Positions 1 through 6,261 of a DNA stretch of 29,403 bases are shown here, piece by piece. The DNA is from an uncultured Oscillospiraceae bacterium. GTDB lineage: Bacteria > Bacillota > Clostridia > Oscillospirales > Oscillospiraceae. Each line of letters starts with the position of its first letter. Position 1 is the stretch's first letter. Below the pieces are notes generated by a model that was not told where the DNA came from, searched no databases, and saw only the letters and a list, made by a program, of their open reading frames with translations. Made by a program: the position numbers and the translations under genes. The stretch spans positions 1 to 29,403 of the forward strand of contig CAAFEV010000166.1 of NCBI GenBank assembly GCA_900762005.1, in the 5' to 3' direction.

Positions 1-259
1 GTGTAAAGACAAGGTAAAACGCCGCAACCTTGCACATGGCAATCGGCACATTGTTCGCCGATTGAAAGGTATAACGCCGGTTGAGCGTGAAGTTCCAAAG
101 CACGGATAAAACAAGCCCGAACAGGTAGCTTAACGTCTCAGGCAGGTGCAGCACTTCAAAAAACAGCGTGCTGCTCAGAAGCTGGATTATCCCGGCGGAA
201 ACGGAAAACAGAATAAATTTTACCGAACGCAGCAGTTCTGTCTTTTTCTTAGCTTTCAT
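1..259 (-). CDS. GtrA-like membrane protein, partial (3' end outside window)
   Basis: The reading frame starts at ATG 259 and runs off the left edge, leaving 86 codons. It has a basic N-terminus (MKAKKKTELLRSVKF), two hydrophobic stretches (about residues 14-36 and 45-60) and the motif WNFTLNRRYTF, which is characteristic of the GtrA family. GtrA-family proteins are small four-helix membrane proteins thought to help move lipid-linked sugars across the membrane for cell-surface glycosylation. A ribosome binding site (GAGGTAAC) lies inside the end of gpsA, and only 4 bases separate the gpsA stop from this start, so it should be translated as the last visible member of the der-plsY-gpsA operon. 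The family assignment is fairly safe; the sugar and partner enzyme cannot be seen. Confidence 0.85.
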   Translation of the reverse strand, partial: MKAKKKTELLRSVKFILFSVSAGIIQLLSSTLFFEVLHLPETLSYLFGLVLSVLWNFTLNRRYTFQSANNVPIAMCKVAAFYLVFT

Positions 260-263
260 CTTG

Positions 264-1265
264 TTACCTCGCCCACGCGGCGTCTTCCGTCTCGCTGGTC
301 TTTTGGCGCAGCATCAGACTGCTCATTGCCTCGCGGGGGTCGCGGTTTTCATAGAGAATTTCGTAGGCCGCCTGCGTAATCGGCATCTCGACACCTTGCT
401 TTTGCGCCAAAAGCCACGCGGCGCGGGCGGCGTAATAGCCCTCGACGACCGAGCCGACCTCGCGCATTGCCTCCTGCGCCTTCAAGCCCTGCCCGATTAA
501 AATACCGGCGCGGCGGTTGCGGGAGTGCATTGAGGTGCAGGTAACAATTAAGTCGCCCACACCGGCAAGCCCGGCAAAGGTCTCGCGCTGTGCGCCGAGC
601 GACATACCCAGTCGAGCCACCTCCGCCAAGCCCCGGGTCATCAGCAGTGCCTTGGTGTTATCGCCGTAGCCCATGCCGTCACTGAGTCCGGCGCAAAGGG
701 CAATGACATTTTTGTGGGCCGCCGCAAGCTCCACGCCGACGATATCGGGGCAGGTATAGACGCGCAGCATCGTACACATAAACGCGCTTTGCACGTGCTC
801 GGCAAGTGCTTTGTCCGCGCAGGCGGCAACCACGCCCGTGGGAATGGCACGGCTGACCTCCTCGGCATGGGAGGGACCGGAGAGCGCAACGACGGTTTTG
901 CCAGTCTCCTGCACAATCAGCTCCGACATCCGGCTGCCCGTGTCCGCTTCAATGCCCTTGGTGACGGAGACGAGCACGGTCTCATCGGTAAGGTAAGGCG
1001 CAAATGTCTTTGCCGTGGCGCGTACCGCAAAGGACGGTGTTGCAAAAACGACCATGTCCATGCGCCTTGCCTCGGCTGCGTCAGCAGTCAGGCCCAGCTC
1101 CTGCGGCAGGGTAATTCCGGGCAAAAACGGGTTGTTCCGCCGGGCGGCAAGCTGCTCGCTCTCCTCCCTGCAATACGACCAAAGCGTGACCTCATGACCG
1201 TTGCGCAGCAGCACCAGAGACAGAGCCGTGCCCCAGCCGCCGCTTCCGGCTACTAATACTTTCAT
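264..1265 (-). CDS. gpsA: NAD(P)H-dependent glycerol-3-phosphate dehydrogenase
   Basis: GpsA reduces dihydroxyacetone phosphate to sn-glycerol 3-phosphate in the cytosol, the backbone for phospholipids. The 333-residue product has the usual family length. An N-terminal Rossmann motif G7-S-G9-G-W-G12 binds the nucleotide, and the C-terminal half carries the conserved block AAAHKNVIALCAGLSDGMG with the catalytic lysine, followed by GDNTKALLMTRGL. The start ATG at 1265 has GAGG 7 bases upstream. It sits 9 bases after plsY, which uses its product as acyl acceptor, so the two genes form a consecutive step of phosphatidic acid synthesis. Nothing looks damaged. Confidence 0.97.
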   Translation of the reverse strand: MKVLVAGSGGWGTALSLVLLRNGHEVTLWSYCREESEQLAARRNNPFLPGITLPQELGLTADAAEARRMDMVVFATPSFAVRATAKTFAPYLTDETVLVSVTKGIEADTGSRMSELIVQETGKTVVALSGPSHAEEVSRAIPTGVVAACADKALAEHVQSAFMCTMLRVYTCPDIVGVELAAAHKNVIALCAGLSDGMGYGDNTKALLMTRGLAEVARLGMSLGAQRETFAGLAGVGDLIVTCTSMHSRNRRAGILIGQGLKAQEAMREVGSVVEGYYAARAAWLLAQKQGVEMPITQAAYEILYENRDPREAMSSLMLRQKTSETEDAAWAR

Positions 1266-1274
1266 TGCAATTCC

Positions 1275-1892
1275 TCACACATTCTTATTCTTGCGAAACT
1301 GCATACGGTGCTCCTCACCGCGCAGCAGCCGCTTGATATTGCCGCGGTGCATAAAAATTGCGAGCAGCGCCATGGCAATCGCCAGAATCCAGATGCACGG
1401 CTGCTCCCAAAAAAAGAGCATGAACAGTCCGGCATAAAACAATATGGCAACGATGGACGCCAGAGAAACCAGCCGTGTGGCGAAAAAAACCACCAGAAAC
1501 GCGGGAAAGGCAATCGCCGCAATACGCCAGTCCATGACAACGGCGAGCGCACCGCTGCAGAGAATGCCCTTGCCGCCATGAAACCCGAAAAAAACGGGAA
1601 AGACATGACCGATTTGTACCGCGACACCCGCAATCATCATGGCAAGCTGCGGCTTTTCCGGCAGAAGCAAACGCGCCAGCAGGCAGGCGGCGACCATTTT
1701 CCCGATGTCGATAAAGACAACCAGCAGAGTTTTCCAGCCGCCGTAGGCACGGTAAAAATTCGTCAGGCCCGCGTTGCCGCTGCCCTTGGTGCGCACATCC
1801 TCATGCAGGGAGAGCCGCGAGATGACAATCGCGCCGTTCAGCCCGCCGAGCAGCCAGCCGACGACAACACAGCAAAGGATTTGAAGTGCCAT
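1275..1892 (-). CDS. plsY: Acyl-phosphate:glycerol-3-phosphate acyltransferase PlsY
   Basis: PlsY is a membrane enzyme that transfers an acyl group from acyl-phosphate to glycerol 3-phosphate, giving lysophosphatidic acid. The protein is almost wholly hydrophobic, with about five to seven membrane segments. It has the family loops GSGNAGLTNFYRAYG (about residue 36) and GHVFPVFFGFHGGKG (about residue 95), which bind substrate and phosphate. Two ATG codons lie side by side at 1895 and 1892. The ribosome binding site AAGGAGG is 4 bases from the first and 7 from the second, so I chose 1892 (205 residues). Either start overlaps the der stop codon, so translation is coupled to der. It precedes gpsA, which supplies its acceptor. 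Confidence 0.95.
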   Translation of the reverse strand: MALQILCCVVVGWLLGGLNGAIVISRLSLHEDVRTKGSGNAGLTNFYRAYGGWKTLLVVFIDIGKMVAACLLARLLLPEKPQLAMMIAGVAVQIGHVFPVFFGFHGGKGILCSGALAVVMDWRIAAIAFPAFLVVFFATRLVSLASIVAILFYAGLFMLFFWEQPCIWILAIAMALLAIFMHRGNIKRLLRGEEHRMQFRKNKNV

Positions 1893-3223
1893 CATCCGTC
1901 CTCCTTGTCACCCTTCTGCCGGATGGTAATCCGCACGGGTGTGCCTTGCAGCCCGAACACCGCACGAATCTGATTTTCCAGATAACGCTGATAGGAAAAG
2001 TGGAACAGCCGCGCATCGTTGCAGAAGATGACAAAGTGCGGCGGCTTCACGCCGACCTGCGTCATATAGTAGACTTTCAGCCGTCTGCCCTTGTCGGAGG
2101 GCGGCTGCACCCGCGCCGTTGCATCCTCTAAAATGCTGTTCAGCATTCCGGTGGTGATGCGCATGGCATTCTGGTTGGCAACATCGACAATCAGCTCAAA
2201 GAGCTTGCCCACACGCTGCCCGGTCAGAGCGGAGATGAAGTGCACGGGCGCATAGCTCATATAGCTCAAGTCGCGGCGGATGTTCTCGGTCATCTCGCTC
2301 ATGGTATTCGTCTCTTTTTCGACCAAATCCCATTTGTTTACGACAACAATGCACGCCTTGCCCGCCTCGTGCGCCAAGCCGGCGATTTTCGTGTCCTGCT
2401 CGGTGACGCCCTCGTTGGCATCAATCAGAATCAGGCAGACATCCGCACGCTCAATGGCAGAGACGGAGCGCAGGTTGGAGTATTTTTCAATCGCATCGTC
2501 CACCTTGGATTTCCGGCGCATTCCGGCGGTGTCGATAAAGCGGAATTTTCCGTATTCGTTGGCAAAGCAGGTGTCAATCGCGTCGCGGGTAGTGCCCGCC
2601 ACATCGGAGACAATCACACGCTCCTCACCCAAAATGCGGTTGAGCAGGCTGGATTTTCCGACATTCGGCTTGCCGACAATCGCAACGCTGATAACCTCCG
2701 GCTCGTCCTCCAGCTCGGTTTTCGGCGGAAAATGCGCCACACACCAGTCGAGCAGATCGCCCGTGCCGTGTCCGTGGACAGCGGAAACCTCAATCGGTTC
2801 GCCGAGGGCAAGCGCGTAAAATTCATATACCGCAGGGTCGGTCTGCCCGACGCTGTCGCATTTGTTGACGGCAAGGCACACCGGCTTTTTGCTACGCAGG
2901 AGCATCCCTGCAACGTCGCTGTCGGCAGCGGTGACGCCGGTTTTAACGTCCGTTACCATGATAATTACATCGGCAGTGGCAATGGCAATTTCCGCCTGCT
3001 TGCGCATGAATTGCAGCATCTCGCTGTCTGTGTTCGGCTCGATGCCGCCGGTATCCACCAGCTCAAACTCGCGCCCGTTCCAGTCACATTCACCGTAAAT
3101 GCGGTCGCGGGTGACACCGGGCGTGTCCTCGACAATCGCAGCGCGATGACCGGTCAGTTTATTGAAAAGCATGGACTTGCCGACATTCGGTCTGCCGACA
3201 ATCGCCACCAATGGCTTTGACAT
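1892..3223 (-). CDS. der: Ribosome biogenesis GTPase Der (EngA)
   Basis: Der is an essential tandem-domain GTPase needed for 50S subunit maturation. The 443-residue product has two G domains. The first has GRPNVGKS at residues 10-17, then DTGG and NKCD. The second, beginning near residue 185, has GKPNVGKS, DTAG and NKWD. A C-terminal KH-like domain follows, ending in a basic and acidic tail (RQKGDKEDG). The ATG at 3223 has GGAGG 8 bases upstream and a sigma-A promoter about 70 bases upstream. It is the first gene of an operon with plsY and gpsA, an arrangement seen in many Bacillota. All motifs are intact. Confidence 0.98.
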   Translation of the reverse strand: MSKPLVAIVGRPNVGKSMLFNKLTGHRAAIVEDTPGVTRDRIYGECDWNGREFELVDTGGIEPNTDSEMLQFMRKQAEIAIATADVIIMVTDVKTGVTAADSDVAGMLLRSKKPVCLAVNKCDSVGQTDPAVYEFYALALGEPIEVSAVHGHGTGDLLDWCVAHFPPKTELEDEPEVISVAIVGKPNVGKSSLLNRILGEERVIVSDVAGTTRDAIDTCFANEYGKFRFIDTAGMRRKSKVDDAIEKYSNLRSVSAIERADVCLILIDANEGVTEQDTKIAGLAHEAGKACIVVVNKWDLVEKETNTMSEMTENIRRDLSYMSYAPVHFISALTGQRVGKLFELIVDVANQNAMRITTGMLNSILEDATARVQPPSDKGRRLKVYYMTQVGVKPPHFVIFCNDARLFHFSYQRYLENQIRAVFGLQGTPVRITIRQKGDKEDG

Positions 3224-3241
3224 GGGCGTTTCCTCCGTTCC

Positions 3242-3297
3242 GGCAGCCGTGCTATGCTGCCTTTCTATATTATGGCATAAATGAAATGATATTTCAA
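3242..3297 (-). promoter_or_regulatory. Sigma-A promoter of der operon with 5'-terminal hairpin
   Basis: On the minus strand TTGAAA (3297-3292), a 17-base spacer and CATAAT (3274-3269) fit the housekeeping consensus, and a TG one base before the -10 makes it an extended -10. Transcription should start near 3262. The very next bases, 3261-3242, form a hairpin GGCAGC/GCTGCC with an 8-base loop, so the mRNA would begin with a stem. Such 5' stems can protect transcripts from decay; that role is inference. Confidence 0.7.
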
Positions 3298-3361
3298 TGG
3301 GTTTTCGCGTTTTTCGGGCGTGCGGTGTCTTTCGCCGGGTGCAGGACGGAAAACGGGGGTT

Positions 3362-3416
3362 CTCTCCCTCAGTCGCGGCTATGCCGCGCCAGCTCCCTCA
3401 TCAGAGGGAGCCAAGG
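3362..3416. repeat. Short palindromic intergenic element (module A, intact copy)
   Basis: A 55-base structured block contains CTCCCTC (3364-3370), a hairpin CGCGGC-TAT-GCCGCG (3374-3388), a second CTCCCTC (3393-3399), the loop ATCA and GAGGGAG (3404-3410), ending GCCAAGG. GAGGGAG can pair with either CTCCCTC, so two folds compete. The same outer arms return at 5990-6203. The block resembles dispersed REP-like intergenic repeats I know from related Clostridia, but genome-wide copy number cannot be seen here. The rest of 3298-3558 holds no credible gene; 3453-3499 resembles part of the second element. Confidence 0.6.
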
Positions 3417-3558
3417 GGCAATGCGGAATTTGCAAGTTAATCTCCGTGAACCGTGAGCGACCCGGCGCAGCGGTTGTGAGCGGAAGAGGAGGAGCAATGC
3501 CACACTCTGAGGCAAGCCGCTTGCGCTCTGCCGTACGCTGCGGCACTTGCGATGACAA

Positions 3559-4026
3559 TCAGAGAAGCTGCTCCATGACAAGGCGTTGGGGGCTCATGCC
3601 GCAGGCGGTGTAGAAATCCACCGCGCCTTGGTTCGCCGTCCAGACGTTCAGCGTGAGATTATAGCAGCCGTTTTCCTTGGCAAAGTGCTGCGCGTATTGA
3701 TATAATTGTGTCCCGACTCCCCTGCCGCGATACGCCTCATCGATGCAAAAATCATCGATATAAAGCGTGCGGTACGGCACAAATACGCCCTCCCCGCCGT
3801 ATTCGCGCAGGGTACAGAACAGATGCCCGACAACCTTATGATCCGTTTCCGCGACGAATACCGGACGCTCCGGGTCATGCAGCATCGCCGAAAGCTGCTC
3901 AGCGTTGTATTTTTGCGCTCCGGCGGAGAATAAATCCGGACGCAGGGCATGATGCACCTCGGCAACCTGCAAAAGCAGCTCGCCGAGTGCGAGGATGTCG
4001 CGCTCGGCGGCAAGTCGTATGTTCAT
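3559..4026 (-). CDS. GNAT family N-acetyltransferase
   Basis: The 155-residue product is a single GNAT domain that would use acetyl-CoA to acylate an amine. The acetyl-CoA pyrophosphate loop is EAYRGRGVG (R100 to G105), preceded by the beta strand LYIDDFCID and followed by NLTLNVWTANQGAVDFYTACGM-like motif B sequence, in which N and Y are typical. The ATG at 4026 has GGAGG 7 bases upstream. The gene follows rpmF, but an intrinsic terminator fills the gap directly before its ribosome binding site, so it depends on readthrough or on a promoter I cannot find. The substrate is unknown; GNAT sequence alone does not reveal it. Confidence 0.9.
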   Translation of the reverse strand: MNIRLAAERDILALGELLLQVAEVHHALRPDLFSAGAQKYNAEQLSAMLHDPERPVFVAETDHKVVGHLFCTLREYGGEGVFVPYRTLYIDDFCIDEAYRGRGVGTQLYQYAQHFAKENGCYNLTLNVWTANQGAVDFYTACGMSPQRLVMEQLL

Positions 4027-4038
4027 TCTGTTTCCTCC

Positions 4039-4073
4039 AAAAAAAGAAAGAGGAAGGACGAAACCCCTTCCTC
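4039..4073 (-). terminator. Intrinsic terminator after rpmF
   Basis: Reading the minus strand, GAGGAAGG (4073-4066) pairs with CCTTCCTC (4057-4050) over an 8-base loop, followed at once by TTTCTTTTTTT. This is a textbook Rho-independent terminator for yceD-rpmF. The T tract runs directly into the ribosome binding site of the following acetyltransferase gene. Confidence 0.85.
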
Positions 4074-4106
4074 ATCTTATTGCTTTATGCAATTATGCCG
4101 GTTGCA

Positions 4107-4295
4107 TTACTTCGCCTCAGCAGCGGGAAGAACCTCGCGTCCGTTATAGGTACCGCAGCTCTTGCAAGCTCTATGGGGCAGGCGCGGCTCGCCGCACTTG
4201 GGGCAAGCGACGACGCCCGGGACAGACAGCTTCCAGTGGGAGCTGCGTCTTTTATCCCGTCTTGCCTTGGAAACCTTACACTTTGGAACAGCCAT
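4107..4295 (-). CDS. rpmF: 50S ribosomal protein L32
   Basis: L32 is a small zinc-ribbon protein of the large ribosomal subunit. The 62-residue product begins MAVPKCKVSKARRDKRRSSH, the invariant basic N-terminus of the family, and has the zinc-binding pairs C31-x2-C34 and C44-x2-C47. This is therefore the zinc-containing form. A GTG nine bases upstream (4304) is also open, but AGGAGG sits 8 bases before ATG 4295 and the family starts here. It follows yceD by 32 bases, the standard bacterial pairing, and is followed by a strong terminator. Confidence 0.97.
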   Translation of the reverse strand: MAVPKCKVSKARRDKRRSSHWKLSVPGVVACPKCGEPRLPHRACKSCGTYNGREVLPAAEAK

Positions 4296-4327
4296 GAATG
4301 ACACCTCCTTGGTCAGAGTCGTAAAAT

Positions 4328-4831
4328 TTACTTATCCTTCAAAAGCTGCCCAAGGACAGCCAAACGGGGATCAGTCTCGGGACGGCAGGCACAAGCACCG
4401 TCGTTCAGGTTCCTGCCGCACTGCGGGCACAGCCCCTTGCAGCCGGGGCGGCAGAGCAGCTTGGAATCCATGTTCAGCACGAACGCGGTAGTCAGAATCT
4501 CATCCAAGTCGGCCTCGTCGTTTTCCAACGCGAACGTCCACTCGTCAGCCTCATCCTCGTTTTCCAGTTCTCCGGTGAGAACCGCTTTCACGGGATAAGT
4601 GACTTTTCGGGTGAAGCTTGCGGCGCAGCGGTCACAATCCGCGTGCAGCTCGGTGGAAAGCTCGGCTTCCAGCACCGGAACTCCGGCGGTGTTCCGTACC
4701 GCACCCTTTGCAAGCACCGGCTCAGTGACCGGATATCCTGCCCCGAAGCAGAGGTCAGACAAATGCAGCTCCGTTTCGAACGGTAACACACTGTCCGGCG
4801 TTTGGATGAGTTTCGATAATCCTAAGCGCAT
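4328..4831 (-). CDS. yceD: YceD family protein (DUF177)
   Basis: YceD proteins are encoded directly upstream of rpmF in most bacteria and are linked to 23S rRNA or ribosome assembly; the biochemical role is unsettled. The 167-residue product has the family core with DCDRC near residue 75 and a C-terminal cluster CRPGCKGLCPQCGRN followed by CAC, which probably binds zinc. The frame is open further upstream, but the ATG at 4831 has GGGG 6 bases before it and gives the usual length, while upstream starts lack a binding site and overlap the promoter. A perfect sigma-A promoter precedes it by about 30 bases. Confidence 0.93.
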   Translation of the reverse strand: MRLGLSKLIQTPDSVLPFETELHLSDLCFGAGYPVTEPVLAKGAVRNTAGVPVLEAELSTELHADCDRCAASFTRKVTYPVKAVLTGELENEDEADEWTFALENDEADLDEILTTAFVLNMDSKLLCRPGCKGLCPQCGRNLNDGACACRPETDPRLAVLGQLLKDK

Positions 4832-4864
4832 ATTACACCCCTGTCTCATAGTCGTGCAGGGGAT

Positions 4865-4893
4865 ATTATAACGGATTATTTCCGCTTTGTCAA
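4865..4893 (-). promoter_or_regulatory. Sigma-A promoter of yceD-rpmF
   Basis: On the minus strand TTGACA (4893-4888), a 17-base spacer and TATAAT (4870-4865) match the housekeeping consensus at all 12 positions with ideal spacing. Transcription should start near 4858, leaving a leader of about 27 bases. Such strength fits a ribosomal-protein operon. Confidence 0.9.
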
Positions 4894-4923
4894 ATGGTTT
4901 TTTGCTTTTTTCCGTGTTTTCGC

Positions 4924-4952
4924 TTGACATTTCGTTTTTTTTCACGCATAGT
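4924..4952 (+). promoter_or_regulatory. Probable sigma-A promoter of the pseudouridine synthase gene
   Basis: TTGACA (4924-4929), a 17-base T-rich spacer and CATAGT (4947-4952) make a perfect -35 with a four-of-six -10. The predicted start is near 4959, so the leader is only about 17 bases and begins just ahead of the AGGAG at 4963-4967. It is divergent from the yceD promoter, with the two -35 boxes 30 bases apart. Confidence 0.65.
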
Positions 4953-4975
4953 AAGGGCAAACAGGAGATGATGCC

Positions 4976-5941
4976 ATGAAGGAGCTCAAGATCGGACGCA
5001 ACGACGCGGGGCAACGGCTGGACCGTTTTCTGGCAAAAGCGGTGCCGCTGCTGCCTGCCTCGCTTGCACAAAAGTATATTCGTCTGAAGCGGATTAAGCG
5101 CAACAGTGCCCGCGCCCAGCGCGATGACCGCCTGTGTGAGGGCGATGTGTTACAGCTTTATATCAACGATGAATTTTTCGACACGCCCTCGCCCGACAAC
5201 GCCTATCTGACCGTGGCGGTGCCGAAGCTGCATATTCTGTACGAGGACGGGCAACTGCTTCTGGTGGACAAGCAGCCCGGTGTCGCCGTGCATCCCCACG
5301 ACGGTGCGGAATACGGGAAAACGCTGATTGACCACATTCAGGCATATCTTTACGCCAAGCGCGAATGGCTGCCACGTGCGGAAAATGCTTTTACACCCGC
5401 GCTTTGCAACCGCATTGACCGCAACACCGGCGGTATTGTCATTGCGGCAAAAACCGCTGAGGCACTGCGCGTGATGAATCAAAAGCTCAAGGACCGTGAG
5501 CTGGACAAGCGATACCTCGCCATTGTCGAGGGTGTACCCTCGCCGGAAAACGGCACCCTGCGCAGTTATCTGTTTAAGGACGCCGTGAAAAACCGCGTGT
5601 ATGTGACCGACACGCCGAAGCCGGGGTCCAAAAGCTGCGAGACGCGGTATCGGGTTTTAGAGAGCCGCAACGGGCTGTCACTGGTCGAGTGCGAGCTTTT
5701 AACCGGGCGGACGCATCAGATTCGCGCCCAGTTTGCACACGCGGGGCATCCGCTGCTCGGCGACGGGAAGTACGGCAAACTCGACAAGCGGTTCGCGCGG
5801 AATTATCAGGCGTTGTATTCCTACCGGCTGACCTTCCGCTTTACGACCGACGCCGGAGCGTTGTCACCGCTGAACGGGAAATGCTTCACCGTGGGGCGGG
5901 TGGATTTTGCCGACGCCTATTTCCCGGGGGTTGTTTATTAA
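4976..5941 (+). CDS. RluA-family pseudouridine synthase (RluC/RluD type)
   Basis: This enzyme isomerises uridine to pseudouridine in RNA, most often 23S rRNA in this subfamily. The 321-residue product has an N-terminal S4-like RNA-binding domain (about residues 5-75) and a catalytic domain with NRIDRNTGG around D148, the nucleophilic aspartate of the family motif (HRLDxxTSG in many members). It also has TGRTHQIRAQFAHAGHPLLG near residue 245. The ATG at 4976 has AGGAG 8 bases upstream; two ATGs just before it are out of frame. It is monocistronic: its own promoter precedes it and a terminator at 6209-6250 follows. I cannot tell which RNA position it modifies, so no gene symbol is given. Confidence 0.93.
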   Translation: MKELKIGRNDAGQRLDRFLAKAVPLLPASLAQKYIRLKRIKRNSARAQRDDRLCEGDVLQLYINDEFFDTPSPDNAYLTVAVPKLHILYEDGQLLLVDKQPGVAVHPHDGAEYGKTLIDHIQAYLYAKREWLPRAENAFTPALCNRIDRNTGGIVIAAKTAEALRVMNQKLKDRELDKRYLAIVEGVPSPENGTLRSYLFKDAVKNRVYVTDTPKPGSKSCETRYRVLESRNGLSLVECELLTGRTHQIRAQFAHAGHPLLGDGKYGKLDKRFARNYQALYSYRLTFRFTTDAGALSPLNGKCFTVGRVDFADAYFPGVVY

Positions 5942-5989
5942 GGCTATTTTGCTGCGGAGTACGTAAGCAAGCATGGAAGGGCAGAGTCT

Positions 5990-6203
5990 CTCTCCCTCAG
6001 CCGCCTGCGGCGGCAGCTCCGGTTGCGGCATAGTCGCACTTCTCACAAAAGCTCGAATTGCTCATTGCCGCTGCCCATCCTTTTTGCTCGCTGTATCCGC
6101 CACCGGCGGTGCTCGCAAACGGAGCCCTCATCACAGCGCAGCCATCAGCGAGGGACGAGCGTTACGGATGCGGCGTACCTCTCGCGGGTAGAGGGAGCCA
6201 AGG
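5990..6203. repeat. Composite palindromic element (module A split by an inserted palindrome)
   Basis: The outer parts match the module at 3362-3416: CTCTCCCTCAG (5990-6000), a hairpin CCGCC-TGC-GGCGG (6001-6013) and CAGCTCC (6014-6020) on the left, GAGGGAGCCAAGG (6191-6203) on the right. About 170 bases lie between. They begin and partly close with an imperfect inverted repeat, GCTCCGGTTGC (6016-6026) and GCAAACGGAGC (6115-6125), with an inner hairpin CCGCC-ACC-GGCGG (6097-6109). No credible reading frame occupies 5942-6261; short open frames here show no ribosome binding site or family resemblance. Confidence 0.55.
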
Positions 6204-6208
6204 ACGAG

Positions 6209-6255
6209 GGACGGGGCTGCCTGCGAATCAGGGCAGCCCCGTCCTTCGTTTTTAC
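6209..6255 (+). terminator. Intrinsic terminator after the pseudouridine synthase
   Basis: A perfect 13-base-pair stem GGACGGGGCTGCC (6209-6221) and GGCAGCCCCGTCC (6232-6244) with a 10-base loop is followed by TTCGTTTTT. It ends the plus-strand gene at 5941, some 270 bases earlier. On the minus strand the stem is not followed by T residues, so it would serve the convergent LtaS-like gene poorly. Confidence 0.8.
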
Positions 6256-6261
6256 GGGGAA

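Noticed and set aside
2240..3220. Long open frame (326 codons) on the plus strand opposite der
   Set aside because: It mirrors der codon for codon, has no ribosome binding site, and its translation has no family resemblance; high GC content makes such antisense frames common here.
3362..3416. Palindromic block as an intrinsic terminator of the GNAT gene
   Set aside because: No T tract follows the stem on the minus strand.
3211..3456. Small plus-strand frame in the gap beside der
   Set aside because: It begins inside der, runs through the der promoter and a palindromic repeat, and has no homology-like composition.
4296..4304. GTG at 4304 as rpmF start
   Set aside because: It lies almost within the ribosome binding region of ATG 4295, and L32 proteins begin MAVPK.
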